A stretch of DNA of 64,000 nucleotides from Fratercula arctica (Eukaryota; Chordata; Aves; Charadriiformes; Alcidae): contig CANTUZ010000023.1 in the NCBI GenBank assembly GCA_947846985.1, forward strand, positions 4,979,677 through 5,043,676, given 5' to 3'. Of this stretch, positions 12,455 through 24,957 are shown one piece after another. The notes below the pieces were generated by a model. That model was not told where the DNA came from. It did no database searches and worked only from the letters and a program-made list of their open reading frames with translations. A program made the position numbers and the translations under genes. How positions within the stretch are numbered: the stretch's first letter is position 1; every line of letters begins with the position of its first letter.

Positions 12455-15284
12455 AATGGTTTCTGGCAATGCATTACACTGAGGTAAGTGCTTTGTTTCT
12501 CCCTCAAGTGGCACTCAGCTCCCTAGGGTTTCCTTAGGAATGCTTGAGGAGAACGTCCACTCGGGTTTATTTTTGTTATGTATGTACAATACAAGCTTTT
12601 GGCTGTCTTTGCCAACAGAAAAGACAGGTTACTGCTACTTAAAAGAAATATTTTTAATTGCATAGTATTGATTTTCTTTTTTCTTGCGGGAGTGTATGTT
12701 CTGTGGTTGATGGAAGTAGTAGAATACGGGGCTGGTTTACGTGGATAGATTAGCACTGAAATAACAATGCAATTGAATGGGGTTTAAACCCATTTGGTTA
12801 TTTTGGTGCAAGTCTGTCTGTATGTCAGCCACCTAGAACTTGGCTTTCCTTTTGATTGATTTAATGAAGTACACATAACTGAGCATTTTCCTTTCTCTAT
12901 CGTACTTTCTGCATTAACGTAACACCACAGCAATGTAACGCAGCCGTCAGTATTGTGCCCTGGTACGGTGTCTGCATTTGTCACTGCTGTGGTTCACGTG
13001 TTAGATTCCTCCTCCTGTTGTGCTGTGTGACTTTGGAGCAGGGCGAGCGAAGATGGTCCTAGATTTTTGCTTTGCTACGCCTTGCAAAATAAAACAAGCT
13101 GTAGAGCCCTCAGCATCCCCGTCTGCTCCTCAAGGGGAAAAGAGTAATTCTGCAAATGCATGGATATAAACAGGTTAAGATAGAACTGTGCAGTATAACC
13201 CTTTCCTATTTACTGTTGCTCTTATGTGTTATGCTAATGTGCAGTTCAGAGCTGGTAAAAGACATATGCGTGCATGTTGATACAGGACCAGGGAGTTCTA
13301 AAATTGTTTTCACATTTATATGTAAAGCAATTACTGATATTTTTTTTTCTCTGCCTCATAACCTGAGAAGTGGAGCAGACATACAGGAAGTCTTACTTTT
13401 TATTTCACTCTGGTAGACTTGTAAAGCATGCAGCTCTGGTGTACAGTGCAACAAGAGTCAAATGAAACTGGAAATTTTTTTTTTATTGCATTACTTGTAG
13501 CCTCATAATGCAGGCAGATACCTTTAGAGTAGGGAAGGGGGTAAGTGAAAGAACAGCATGTTCTGACAGCTGACTGTACAATCATTTCAAATAGACGTGC
13601 ATTCATGATGATCAGTGTATCAGTCCTAACACATGTATGTTTCTCTCTCCCCTGGTGGTTCTAATCTGTCATATTTAGGGCACTGGGGAATGCAATTTGA
13701 TTTTTTTCAACAATTGTTACTTTGGAAACTGCTCGGTAAGACACTCCTCCAAGCCTACATGTTCTTTCATGGGATCTAATTAATTCATTTGCAGAGTGTG
13801 TGTTTCACTCCATGCTCATTCTGCAAAGGTGCTAAGTCTTGTAATCAGAGAGAAAGAACCTGAACAGATTTGTTTTCACATTCTGCATTTCAAAGCTGAT
13901 TGAATCAGACCCAGCAGCTCATGCTGGAAAAAGAAAGAGATGATCTTGTAGACTAACAACAGTGCTTAGGTCAGGACAAGCCAGAGTCAAGCCCTCCTCG
14001 TGCCTCGTTTTTCTACCCAGCCCCTGGAACATGTGCTCAAGACTGACGAGCAAAATCTGGACCTATTTGTGCTCAGCTTTGTCCGTAGCAAAAGACAGGC
14101 TGTGACACAGCCACTTGGTTTGCTCAAGGAAAGTGTACAGTTTTCCACCCAGAAGTGGAAACGGAGGGAAAGCTACTGAGTACATCTATCACCAGTAATT
14201 AATAATCCATTACCTGATGCCAGTCTGTGGCTCCTATTTATTCATAAGCTTTTGGCACATGAATGTGACAATTTATAGCCTCTGTAAAGGGAGGGGACAG
14301 AAGTAAAGGTGAGCAGTGATGTCCAGCTGTGTCTCCCATTTCTCTTGGGGCTTTATACTCAAGATTCTACAGGCTGTCATCAGTATTTTGCATGAAAAAA
14401 ACAGGAGGAATGAGGATCCTAAATGGCTGTATGGAGTCCCTGGAGCATCTGCTGCCGCCCAGGATTTCAGGGGTGGATGGGACCCTGCCCTGAGGATGCG
14501 TTGCCATTGTTTGACCATCATTTTTAAGGGCTAGGAAGACTCTATGAAGATTTCATTTTCTGAAAGATATTGGTTTGACATGGTATCTCTGAGATGTAGT
14601 TTCACACTTTGATCCATGTCCTTTAGCATTGCATCATTTGGGAACAGCAGTTAAGATTTAAAAGTCGTAAATGCTGCTATACTGAAGACATAAAGCTGCT
14701 GATGTGGGGTTTATTGTAGGGTCAAGGCACAAGATGTTTGTTTATTTTGTGCAGAAGCTGGATCTGCTGTACCCTAAAGCACTTTTTTAGTCCCTGTAAG
14801 CTGCATGGCATCCTAAATAAATGTATTTAAATGTGCTGAAAGGCACCTAATCAAACAAATTACATGGCAAAATACCTCTGAGTATTTCAACTTTCAGGCA
14901 CCTTCTGACATATGGACGTGACTAGCTTAAGTTTGCCTGTATATGCTTGTTTTACTCAATACATATAAAGGCATTGTTTCAAAAGTACATCATCTAGGGT
15001 GCCTTTCTGGGGGAGGAGGAGCAGGGAGAGGAGATGGTGGGGAGGGCTCTAGAGAGAGTCCACATTGTCAGGGTTACGGTTTTTAGAGATCTTCCTGACC
15101 AGGCAACTTTTAATTTTTAAAGATCAAGGCTTTAAAAAAATAAGGGAAAAGGCTGTTATTAACAATAATTTATTGTGGAAAAATATTTACATAGATAAAA
15201 ACATTTCAGTTGGCATGTTAGGACCAGGAATAAAACCCTTCTCTTGTCCTGTAGCTCTCATATATTATTCATGTTGCTGTTTGG

Positions 15285-15425
15285 CTCTTTTCATGTAGAG
15301 ATCTCAAAGCATTTTGCAAATGAAGATGTAAATTGTTATCTTTATTTTATACAGGAATGGCTTAGAGAGAGAAATGACTGCACTGTAGGACCACTGCAGA
15401 CCTGGACCTAAAGCCTGGTCCAGTC
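15285..15425 (+). mobile_element. Reverse-oriented SINE relic
   Basis: Reads gagatctcaaagcattttgc, then gttatctttattttatacag and cttagagagagaaatgact, followed by aaagcctggtccagtccagc. This is like the reverse complement of MIR-type copies (aaagcgctttacaaa, ttacagatggggaaactgagg, gagaggttaagtgact, actccaaagcc). Confidence 0.45.
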
Positions 15426-17261
15426 CAGCGCCTTATCGACTGGATTCTGTAGATGCCATTTTTGTTAAGGGTGAAAAACATGATAGGATTAATTAACTCA
15501 GAGGAAAAAGCAAGGTGGGAAGATAACTGGCAGGGAAAGAAAATGGAAACAAAATACCAAACTTGGAGGGGATTTAGAAGAGATGGAGAAAGCAGATGTT
15601 GGGTAAGGAGTAAGTGAGGAGATTTTTCTCTATGGACTAAACCGATAGAAGCTGACAGCACAGGAATATCAGATGCATGTGCTCTGGTTCTCAGTGCTGT
15701 CAGGTTGTGTTCGGGGAGCTTGGCAGAACTTCCAGGAGCAACCGTGCCCATTGCTTTTTCAAAAGCATTGTGGGCATTTAATATGCCAAGGGGCAGAGGC
15801 ACCTAACTTGTTTTTGTACTTTCATAATTAACAACAAATATCTAACTAACTTTGCAAATGGGAGAATTCACACTTCAGTGCCTTCTGAGTCTGCTGTTAA
15901 AATATGACCCCTTGTCCTTGTGCTCATTTGCAAATCGCCTGACATACACTTGGTGTACAAATGATGCTAATGGTTCTGCTTCTGAGTATTCATAATATGC
16001 CCGTCCAGGTGACAACATATCTTAAGTTTCTGAGACTAAAAATGTCACTCTGGGCCCTGAAGAATGTTTGATTTCATTCCAGGCATAAAGTAACAAATTG
16101 CCTTTAATGGCAGCATCACCAGAAATAGGCCTCCGTCGCTTTTTCATGTCACTTTCAAGTGCCTCGTTGATATTTTTATGGATTTTTATTATACAGCTTG
16201 TTATGCAGCAAGAACAACCATGCCAGGTTCTTGGGGATCAGCGTGCAGGGGGGGCTAAGCTATAATAAGAACTCGTACGCTCGTGGTTTTAATATCTTTT
16301 ACTTCAAAGCAAGGAGTTGATGTGATCTTTCATCATCTCAGCTGTTGTTTACCAGCTTCCTACAGATGCTGTTTGAACTAACAAACCCCACATTTCCTGG
16401 TTGGAGTGAGTAATTCCCTCGGCAGTTGCAATCCGTTCACTTGGAGGCTTAGTAGTCCTGATTGAATGATGCCACTAACAAGAAGGGGATAAACCATTTA
16501 AACGTTCAGTATCACCTTTCAGTCAAATAATAACTGGCCAAATTAGTTTGGCTTAGCTTCGCAGCCCTGCTCCTTATTTACTGCTTCGAGGGAAAACGAC
16601 CAGCAAGTCCAGGGCTGTATTTGGGGTCAATTTACTCCGTGTATCAGAAACAGACAGACGTGTTCCTGATACAAGGGCTTCTCTTTGGCACTGATCTATG
16701 AACAGTGTTTTGTTGCCTAGCAGTCTTTTAAACCAGTTGAAATCTAGAAATTAGAGATGAGGAAAGAGCTGCGAGGTCATCTGTTGTGAGAAGATCAGAG
16801 CAAGTTCTTTAGTGCCCGTGATTATCGTGTGTGAGTATCTGTAATGCAGAAACCAGCAGCAGTCGCAGACAGGTTCCCTTTTTTTCCCGTCTACCTACTC
16901 CTCCTTTTTTTCCCCTTTTCCACAGCCCATCAGCAGAGTGGTCCTGCTACAGAAGCTGATGAAACTTTCAAATAAACTGAAGTAAGTGTGTTGTAATAAG
17001 AGTGGGCTGAGGCATTTGTGTGCCAGACTGGCTCTTCAAACAGATGCTGCTTTTCCTTTCAGTGAGCAGGATAGGAGCCAACCAGGACTTTTCCCCTGCT
17101 TATTAATGTCTGAAAGCCCATTGCAATCTCGTTGTGTGCTTGTATGTATGTTTATGGTAAGAATATATTATTTAACTGTGGAGACATCAGAACGTTAAGC
17201 CTGCATACCCCTCACATAGGGGGTCCCTCTCCCGAGCAGCTGATGGTGTCAGCAAGAAATT

Positions 17262-17350
17262 GTCGGGGAGAAACGTGGACTTGGGAAGTGACTTGCTCAA
17301 GGTTGATGAGCAAGTCGGTGGCAGCGATGGGAAACAGAACGGGCCGCTTT
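17262..17350 (+). mobile_element. Reverse-oriented SINE relic
   Basis: Contains gaagtgacttgctcaaggtt, gatgagcaagtcggtggcag and cgatgggaaacagaac. It is a clear match to the gtgacttgcccaaggtcaca, cagcaagtcagtggcagag block seen in reverse MIR-like SINEs. Confidence 0.6.
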
Positions 17351-18297
17351 TTGTTCTGTTGTTCTCTAACACATGCTGTTTGATGGAGTTTTATCGGTGA
17401 AGAAATGCTCTTTAAAGTTGAGATTCGTCATAGACCTAGGCAGTGTGCTGCAGGAATTGGTGCTGCATTGAAAATTGTCTGGTTCCGTAAAGCATGATCT
17501 TGCTGTAATGAGTTTCACAGTGCTAAAGAGTGGTGGTGGAGAGTAGTAATCATTTTAGAATTATAGGCAATTTTTATATATCTGTGCATGTGTATATTTC
17601 TCTGAGTTTAGCTAACACGAATCCCGTGAAGATGTGAGTCAGGAACTGGGTGATGGAGTGTAACTGTGCTGAAGGGCCATAGTTCCCTTTGGTTGTTGTG
17701 AGCACACTTCTGGAGCCTCTGCAGGCTCCGCTCCTCCTTGTGCGCGCATTTATGTGGAAAATTGTAGGCTCAGAAACCACTTAGGCACAGCCAGCTGAAA
17801 ATGCCCCTTTTTGGGTGCTAGCAGGCTACAATCAATACCTCCTGTTCTTAGACTCTTGTCTCCAGTGCAATTTTGCTGAACAAAAGTTTAATTGACTTAA
17901 CTGATTTTCAAAGCCATCAGTGCACCTAGCAAAATAAACATTCGGTAGGGCAACTTCCATGTTATTTCTGTGTTGGCTTTTTGATTCTTTCCCCTGCCAA
18001 ACAGCCACCTCTTAGAGCAAAAGGCAAACCCACCATGTTGGAGTCTACTCTGCTCTTAATATTTCCTAATAAAACAGCATTCTAAAATGAAAAGGAATTT
18101 TTCTAAGAAGTGTGTGTGGGAAAATGATGGAGAGTCTTGTTTCATAGAGATCCAAGAATAATTTTTCCACCGTTCAGGATGCTTGGCTATTTAGTCTGCA
18201 TCGGAGGCATGGGACCTTTATCAATCAAAGAGCCACTTTGTCATTAAATGGAATCTGTGAGTCGCACTGAGATTAAACTCCATGTAGAATCTGTGAA

Positions 18298-18362
18298 ATA
18301 AGGATCTGATTCTCAGTTACACTAAGGCTCCTTTGTGCACCTACAGTGGCATAAGGCCCCCA
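18298..18362. repeat. Possible fold-back repeat relic
   Basis: Reads aaggatctgattctcagtta, cactaaggctcctttgtgca, cctacagtggcataa. The ggatctgattctcagttaca edge recurs in related sauropsid repeats. Confidence 0.35.
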
Positions 18363-19341
18363 AGACTTTATTTTGTATCAGATCTTTCATAAAATCTATT
18401 CACCCAAAGCGCTTTAGGGTTAAAATTAATTCAGTTAATGAGTTAAATAACTGCCAAGGGAGAGAGAAATTAAGAGTCATGGGCAAGGGGGAAAAGAGAT
18501 GCTTCCAGCTGAGTTTAGAAGAGAGTGTGAATGAGTTGAAGGGGAAAAGAGATGCAAAGAAGATGCACTGATGGGCAAGAGCTGCAGAGGAGAAAGCTCT
18601 TATGCCCTGGGGGTCAAATTATATGAAGGAAGGAGGAAGGGCCCTCTTTCTGCCGGAGAATTGCACCAATGGAAGTTGATTTAACGCGTATTACAGAAGT
18701 AGCAATATAAGCTAAGGTTTTCACTTACTGTAGCTAGTTGCTATAAAGTCTGCACAGGCTGTACAAACATTCATCTTTTATTGTTTGTTTATAATGCGAT
18801 AGAAATTACTCAGGGAGTAGATTGCATCAGGCGTTTTAGGAAATAAAAGACAGTCTCTGACTAGCTCTTTTGACTCCCAGGATCATTTGGGCCAGACAGA
18901 ACCGTAGCTGTTCCAGCCCCAGCGAAGAGTGTCCTATTGTTAAATTCTCCCCTGATCTCACAAAGCAGGGGCTGTTGTGGGGCTGTGTGGATAATCTGCC
19001 TCGGGCACGTTATTGCAAACAGCAAAGGGGGGCTCTTTGCTGAACCCCCGGGTTGCCTACCCACACCTTCAGCATTGGGTAGAGCTGTGGGCTCCCTCCA
19101 GCCGTGACCTGCGGAATTCCGTCCTCTTCCGCAGGGTCTGCAGAGAGGGGCGAGGACCATTCTGCTAAAAGCTGCTTCCCTTGATTGGTAGCAATGTACA
19201 GCTTGGGACTATGCTTATGAGACAGATTTTGTAGCCAATTAAACCAAATGGCGACCAGTGTTTGTGTTCTCTCCACATCCACAGACTGGTTCTCATCTGT
19301 AAAACCTGGAAGAGCATAGGGCAGTGCATTTTCAGAGCTTG

Positions 19342-19410
19342 CTATCCTGTATTATTACTTTATTTATTTTATTACTTTATTTATTTTTATGTATTTATTA
19401 CTTTACCTAA
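19342..19410. repeat. Imperfect ttactttattta tandem repeat
   Basis: About four degenerate copies of attactttatttattt in an AT-only stretch. Confidence 0.75.
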
Positions 19411-20389
19411 GTGCAGATATTTATTTTCTTCTATTTAAATGTTCTTTTTCACCTCTCTCTTCTGACAGTGGTTTCTATAGATAAATTACTTCTTGCAAAC
19501 TAAACAGAATCAAATGGGGCATGTGTAAATTTTCCATTCCTCTTAATTTTTAAGAAAGAAAATTTCAGAATCCCCATAGTAGCAATAATTTTATTTCTAG
19601 TTCTTATTAACCAGAATCAGAAGAACAAAGTTTAGTTGGGCACAGAAATCTGGACAGGCACCTAGAAGAAGCTACAAAATATTCTAATAATGCTGAGCAC
19701 CACGTCCTGAAACTTTATTGGAGATGGTGGAGTTTATGTCTCTTTCATGTTACTGCTTCATTGAAATCTTGGAAGTAACTGCAGGGTAGTGTGGCACTGG
19801 AAGCCCTGTGCCAGTGGCAGCCCAGAGCTTGGCATGGACTTAGCTTTTTTCAGAAAGGTGGATAAATTAACTTCACCTACATCTACATTTCCTCTCTGTC
19901 TTTAGCAAGCCTTTAATTAATATTTGTTGGACTCCTCTGGATCTGAATCTATCAATGGGCTAGACAACAAAGAATATTTGAACAGATGTTTTTTCGAGTG
20001 AGCCATTCTTTCATGATTTTAATAGAATGTCTAACTTCATGCGAGGCAGGACTTTATCTTAAGTGGCTCTGAACCTCAAAGAAACTGTGCTAAATCAAGC
20101 TTTAAACAACTCACAGTTCCTAGCCTGGTCAGACTGATGACGTTCCATATGCTTTAAGAAGCCTCTGAGGCTCACAAACAGAAGTTTTACATTTAATAGT
20201 TTGGATACTAACAGCCTTGATTCATTTCCCTCAGTTTTATATCATTCCTCTATCACGGTGTGATTATAGTGCAAGAAGGTGCCTTGGAAGCTTGGAGAAT
20301 AGTAAATGCAGACCTGGCTTTGCTCAGCAGAACTTGTTCAGGGCTTTACAAGAAATTTTCAGACAAACTCATCTGACAAAAGTTGGTTT

Positions 20390-20413
20390 AAAAAAAAAAA
20401 AAAAAAAAAAAAA
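20390..20413. repeat. A24 homopolymer
   Basis: Twenty-four A followed by caaaaccaaaacc. It could be an old poly(A) tail, but no parent transcript is recognisable upstream. Confidence 0.9.
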
Positions 20414-21224
20414 CAAAACCAAAACCTCAAAAGCCCAAGTGCCTTATTTGAAGAATGTAAATAAAACACGTCCTGGATATTCTCTTAACTGGGATACAGT
20501 CAGCCTTTGGGTGATGTAAGAGGGAATTTGCCCTCACTTAACGTTCACTCTGTGTGAAGTTTGCTGTTATGTCCCAAGTTATTGGGAGCTCTTTGAATGA
20601 AGGCAGTGAGAATGGATAGTGAGAGAGTGAACTGTGAGCTTTATTGATTGTATGTACACAGCATGGGGCTGAAAAATACCTCCCTTTACACGTGGGTGGG
20701 TTCAGTGTAAAACACAATGAGGATTCTCCTGAGGCACGTTTCTTCCAAAGTCCCACTTAGAAACGTGGGGAAAGGATTCCCAGGACATTGTGTGTTGCAA
20801 GTTCTGCTTGAGAAGGTCCTATAAACCAGCTCTGGGTAAGGCAGACATCCACAAGGGTTTTCCTGCAGGCCCTAGAGCTTGAAATGGCTCATATTTCCAT
20901 AAATCCTTTTGTGAACCCAGAGGCAAGATTTGGATTTAATGTGTTGAGTTTGTGCCAGTTTGCCAGGTATAAAACTAGAACTGGATTCCCCATTTTGAGG
21001 GAAAAGGACAATTAAGATCATTTTTTTAGACTGTGTCTATTCAGTGCTGATGCACTCATCTCTCCCATATGCTCTTGTTTCTTGTCATGCACGCAAGTCT
21101 GGTCTCTATGGCACAGGGATGAAAATGTAAAAGTCTTTAAAACAGGGTCTGCCTCTGGTCTGTTGTTTTTGGATTCTTGTGCGTCCCTCTGTTTGATTTG
21201 GACATACCTAGAATCACAAAGTGT

Positions 21225-21490
21225 AAGTCTAAGTGAGTTTCTCTGCAAGCCTCATTTTCTTCTCATCTGTGAAACAGGACAGATAATTTCTGCCTTACAG
21301 GCATGTAAATTTTAATAGTTTAGTCCCCAGTTCAGCAAAGCACTTGAGCACATTCTCTGGGAGTAAATGGGATTTTAATTCTGTGATTACATTGTTTGGT
21401 GAACTAGGGCCACAATAAAATACTTTGAGATCATTGGAATTAGAGGGTTAACAGAAGTGTAAGATGTCATTATCGGTATTTTGCAGTAAA
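21225..21490 (+). mobile_element. MIR-like SINE interrupted by a fold-back element
   Basis: The left part has gcctcattttcttctcatct, gtgaaacaggacagataatt and tctgccttacagg; the right part, from about 21412, has aaaatactttgagatcattg and gtcattatcggtatt. Both fit successive segments of an amniote SINE (cctcagtttccccatctgta, aaagcactttgagatccttgg). The fold-back at 21323-21411 sits between them. Confidence 0.5.
21323..21411. mobile_element. Short fold-back element with terminal inverted repeats (MITE-like)
   Basis: Imperfect terminal inverted repeats of about 15 bp (ccccagttcagcaaa at 21325-21339 against tttggtgaactaggg at 21395-21409; 13 of 15 pair). The interior cacttgagcacattctctgg, gagtaaatgggattttaatt recalls a widespread sauropsid repeat with cttaagcac and caatggga motifs. 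No transposase. No clear target-site duplication was found. Confidence 0.5.
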
Positions 21491-22144
21491 ATAAACCATG
21501 GTGATATTTTTTCCCTACCTCCAACAAGTAATAGATGGGGTTTGGATCATCTTAAACATCTATTTTAGGTTTGACAAATAGCCTGAGATGCTAGGGAATA
21601 ATGGTTTGGCTGACCAGTTTTGGTTTGTTTGGGTTTTTTAGATGAAATAATTTGGTGGCCTAATACGCTTTTCTGGACTTTGGGAATGCAGTTTCAGTTG
21701 TTTCTCTGAAGTGATTGAATCCATAGTTCTTAGATATGTGCATCTGTCAGAGAACAGACATTAGTTTAGGAAAAGGAGTTCTTAATCTAGCCTGTTGCCA
21801 ATTCTGTATTTTGCATAAATAACGTTACAATATATATAATATCTGTAAATGGCCAAACCCAGAGCTTAGAGAATTGCACTAGTCTAGCACTTTGTCTCAG
21901 TGGCTTAAGTATTTTCTGTTATTCTGCCACTGTAATGTCCACAGCTGGCTTGTTTCTACCACCGCAGCCACCAGATGCGCAGAAGGAGAGTTGTAGAGAA
22001 GAGCACACATAGAGGAGGAACACGAGAGATCCCCGGGAAAGGGAGGAGGAGGCGGCTGAAAAGGAAAACGCGGTGACCAGGCAGCTTGTTTCTATCACCT
22101 CCCAGAGCTGATTGCATGCTTATCACACACAGCACAAAGCTCAG

Positions 22145-22170
22145 TTGTCTAGACAATCGTCTAATTGTCT
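22145..22170. promoter_or_regulatory. SMAD-type motif cluster with perfect GTCTAGAC palindrome
   Basis: GTCTAGAC (22147-22154) is the ideal palindromic SMAD-binding element, inside the 12-bp palindrome ttgtctagacaa. Two more GTCT motifs follow at 22159 and 22167. Motif evidence only. Confidence 0.3.
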
Positions 22171-22737
22171 TTACTCGGTAAGTAGCAGCCCTGGTGACAT
22201 TCCAGACCTTGACCTCTGCCCTGTCCAGCGCCAAAAAAGTGCCGTTAGGAATCATGTAACACTGGGCATTAAAGATTGTTGGAAAAGGCCATGGGGTCAA
22301 CCTGCTGCGGAGTTTTAGCAACAATGCTGAATATAGGCGACTCTCTCTCCTTCCTCCCTTCCTCTGGAGACCTGGGCTTATTGTGCCAGAGCGTTGGTAC
22401 CATTCCTGCACTTAAACGAAGAGATGAGGCTGTGCTGGAACCACTTGGGGCTGTGCTGGGAAGGAAGGATGTACAAAGTCTAAGACTGCTGAGGTATACA
22501 TCCCTCTTCTTATAAAGAGCTTGGACATTCCTTGGTCAAGAAATGTGCTTCTGAATATTCTAGTTGGACACTGTGGCTTGTGATGTCAGAGAGTAAGTCT
22601 GCAAAGAGACTGCTAGTTAGAGCAACAGGGTTATATGTGTTAGAGCACTAGAAATAACAATAGTGGCTGTGGTTCAGGGATTTCGGAGACAGGAATCAAG
22701 AGTGCCAGCCGCTGCTGAGGATCTGTACAAACCTGCT

Positions 22738-22753
22738 GGGGGGGGGGGGGGGG
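22738..22753. repeat. G16 homopolymer
   Basis: Sixteen consecutive G. Rare in vertebrate DNA and prone to assembly and sequencing error. Confidence 0.9.
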
Positions 22754-23239
22754 CGAGGGAAAAGGCTAAAAAAGCTGGTGATTGCACTAGGAAATATCTA
22801 GGCTTTCAGAAAATTTTCTGTATTCAAAACCCTAGTCTCCAAAAGGGACCCTGCGTATAGCCCATCCTATATGAGCTATATCCTATCCCATCCTATGGCT
22901 ATTGCTCGCAAAACCCAACCTTCTGCACGGCCCAGTCCACGTACCTGCCCTTGGAAATGGCGTTCCTTGGCACCTTGGAAGATAAAGCACTGAGTTTACA
23001 AACTGAGGGTCCGGTTCAGGGAGATAATTAAGCATATTGATAGTTTCAACTGGGCCTTACATTAGAGATGGCCTGAAATACATTATCACGTTAGACTGAA
23101 AATCTGTTGTTTAATAACAGCTGTTCTTACTGCATGAGTTTGATTTTCTCTGAAGTATGCAAGTCTTTTCTTTTAAATAATGAGAAATGAGTTAGTTTGA
23201 GCTCTTGAATGAAGTAAACATATAGAAATTCTTAGTGAA

Positions 23240-23320
23240 CTCTCCAACTGGTGTAAACTGAGGTAACTATCAAAATCAGTGGAGCTATGCCAGTTTACAT
23301 CAGTTAAAGATCTGACTTTC
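23240..23320. repeat. Palindromic fold-back repeat relic
   Basis: Inverted arms aactggtgtaaactg (23246-23260) and cagtttacatcagtt (23291-23305) pair at 14 of 15 positions around a 30-nt spacer with tcagtggagcta. It ends with a ttaaagatctgac flank. It resembles the other fold-back relics in the window. Confidence 0.6.
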
Positions 23321-23397
23321 TATTCCCAGGCATGTTAAAGGTGTTACTGCGCAAATGACTGCAAAAATTATTGCTGCAAGGTTTTACGCTCAAAGGC

Positions 23398-23722
23398 AGA
23401 TCAGGTATCTGGTCCAGGGAGGGTCCATCCATTGCTGCAGAAGGAAATAAAGGAGAGAAAATTGTGAAGTGTTAACTGATATTTTTAGAAGCTTTATAAT
23501 GACAGGTCACATTCCCAAGGACTATAAAGTGGCAAATCTAACACCAATTATTCAAGAGGGGCAAAAAGATACAGCAAGCAATTACGGTTTAACACCAGTT
23601 GTGGGAAAAATATTAGAAACCATTTTCTGGGGTTTGGGGAGCGAACAGCTTGAAAAGTGTAATTTGATTAGAGATGGCCAACGTGGGTTTTTGATGTGGG
23701 TTTTAACTAACTTAGGATTCTT
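23398..23722 (+). mobile_element. Decayed CR1/L3-like LINE ORF2 fragment: reverse transcriptase N-terminal part
   Basis: Conceptual translation gives GPGRVHPLLQKEIK, then after a frameshift LTDIFRSFIMTGHIPKDYK, VANLTPIIQEGQKDTASNYG, LTPVVGKILETI, and IRDGQRGF. This follows the order of CR1-clade reverse transcriptases (GPD-hP-LKEL, F--S--TG--P-DW--ANVTPIFKKG, NYRPVSLTSV-GK--E-I, I---QHGF--G-SCLTNL). At least one frameshift precedes 23469, the catalytic FADD region is absent, and the copy is old and inactive. CR1 clade is inferred; the exact family needs a repeat library. Confidence 0.8.
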
Positions 23723-24957
23723 CACAGGCATTGCTGCCAGGGGAGGCAATGGATCTTGATTGGATGGCAGCTACTTGCGCTGCGTTTTTGAAGTGGCAAA
23801 CTGGGATGCAACTGTGCAGAGCTCCTCTCGGTTTCATTGAGCTGTGCTGCTGAACCGATTTGAAATGTGTTTAAGTGAGGCGGATGATGAATCCTCTTAG
23901 CCAGGCAGGGGGGTGAAAGCCAGGTTTTGTTTGAAGAAGTGAAATGAAGTGCATTTCTTTTTGTCTTCTACTTCCTGAAAGCCTTAAAGACCATCACATG
24001 GGGGAAGAAACGGAAATTGGTCGGGCTGGACTCCCATGCCAAGCTCTGTCACCGCGGGGAAGCTACTCCAGCGAAGGTTCCCTCAAATGAACTTTTCCAG
24101 GTGTCTAACCGCAATTCAGATGCTTTCTTGAGGTCGTGCATGGATCAGAGCAGTGTAACTGTACGAGTGGGTCTTCGCCAAGGCACACAAATCCTCTGTG
24201 TGTGAATCAGTTTGAAAAGAAACTGCTGATGTTCTTTGTGTTGCCTTTTCGAATTGCAGGCTGCAGCTCAGGGAACGTCTCTTGTGGGTTCCACTCTTGT
24301 CCCGGCCACCGAGCCGGCGGATCCAGCCAGGGCCCTGCCCTTTGCAGCCGGGTTCCCTCTAAACCTTCTCTGCACCAAACAAGGGGCTGGGACAGCCTGG
24401 GCCATGATGTACAGGAGCTGGGGCAAGGTGTCCCGGCTCTCACAATCCCCAAGGCTTCTTGGTGCTACTGGATAAAAAAGATTAATATTAGTAATAATAA
24501 AAATAACTTTAAACAAAGAAACACATACAGGATTATACTCCTGAACTACCAAAACCAACTTAGGATCTGTTACAAGACTGATTTTTTAAAAAATATATAT
24601 TTCAGAAGAGATTTGCTGGTAATTTCAGGCATCAGGCCAGAAGTTAGGTTACTAAACTGTGTCTTAGGCTAAATAATTAGCTGCAATTTTATTTATTTTC
24701 CCAAAGTGTCAAGCCCCATAACTGATTGTTTAGCACTTCTGAATTCAGGCTTTTTGGGCATGATGTTTCAAAAGTACCTGCATGCTTTAGGATTTTAAGT
24801 TATGTAGGTGCTCTTGAGAACTTCTTTCTCTAGGATTGTCTTGTGTCAGTATGGAACTGTCTGTTTTTTAGCTTATTTTTTCTGGAAGCAGAGGATGTAC
24901 TGAGCAAGGAGGCAGCAACGCCACCCCTTTAGAAGGGCTTGAGTCTATCTGAGGCCA

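Larger units (their letters stand above)
12131..23397. other. Intergenic, no gene recognised
   Basis: Contains repeat relics at 15285, 17262, 18298, 21225 and 23240, and a SMAD-type palindrome at 22145. Unique-looking AT-rich blocks (for example 13640-13860 and 15900-16560) could be conserved noncoding elements. Nothing coding is supported. Confidence 0.65.

Noticed and set aside
16745..16800. Possible sauropsid repeat (agatgaggaaagagctgcga, ggtcatctgttgtg)
   Set aside because: It faintly recalls a ggaaaaggc, ggtcatctagtcc repeat, but the match is too short and diverged to annotate.
20390..20413. A24 run as the tail of a processed pseudogene
   Set aside because: No parent coding sequence or target-site duplication is recognisable upstream.
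21956..22411. 151-codon minus-strand ORF
   Set aside because: No recognisable domain and no supporting context.
24136..24672. 178-codon plus-strand ORF
   Set aside because: It runs through repeat-gap sequence into AT-rich DNA, with no known motif. The same bases are open in other frames.
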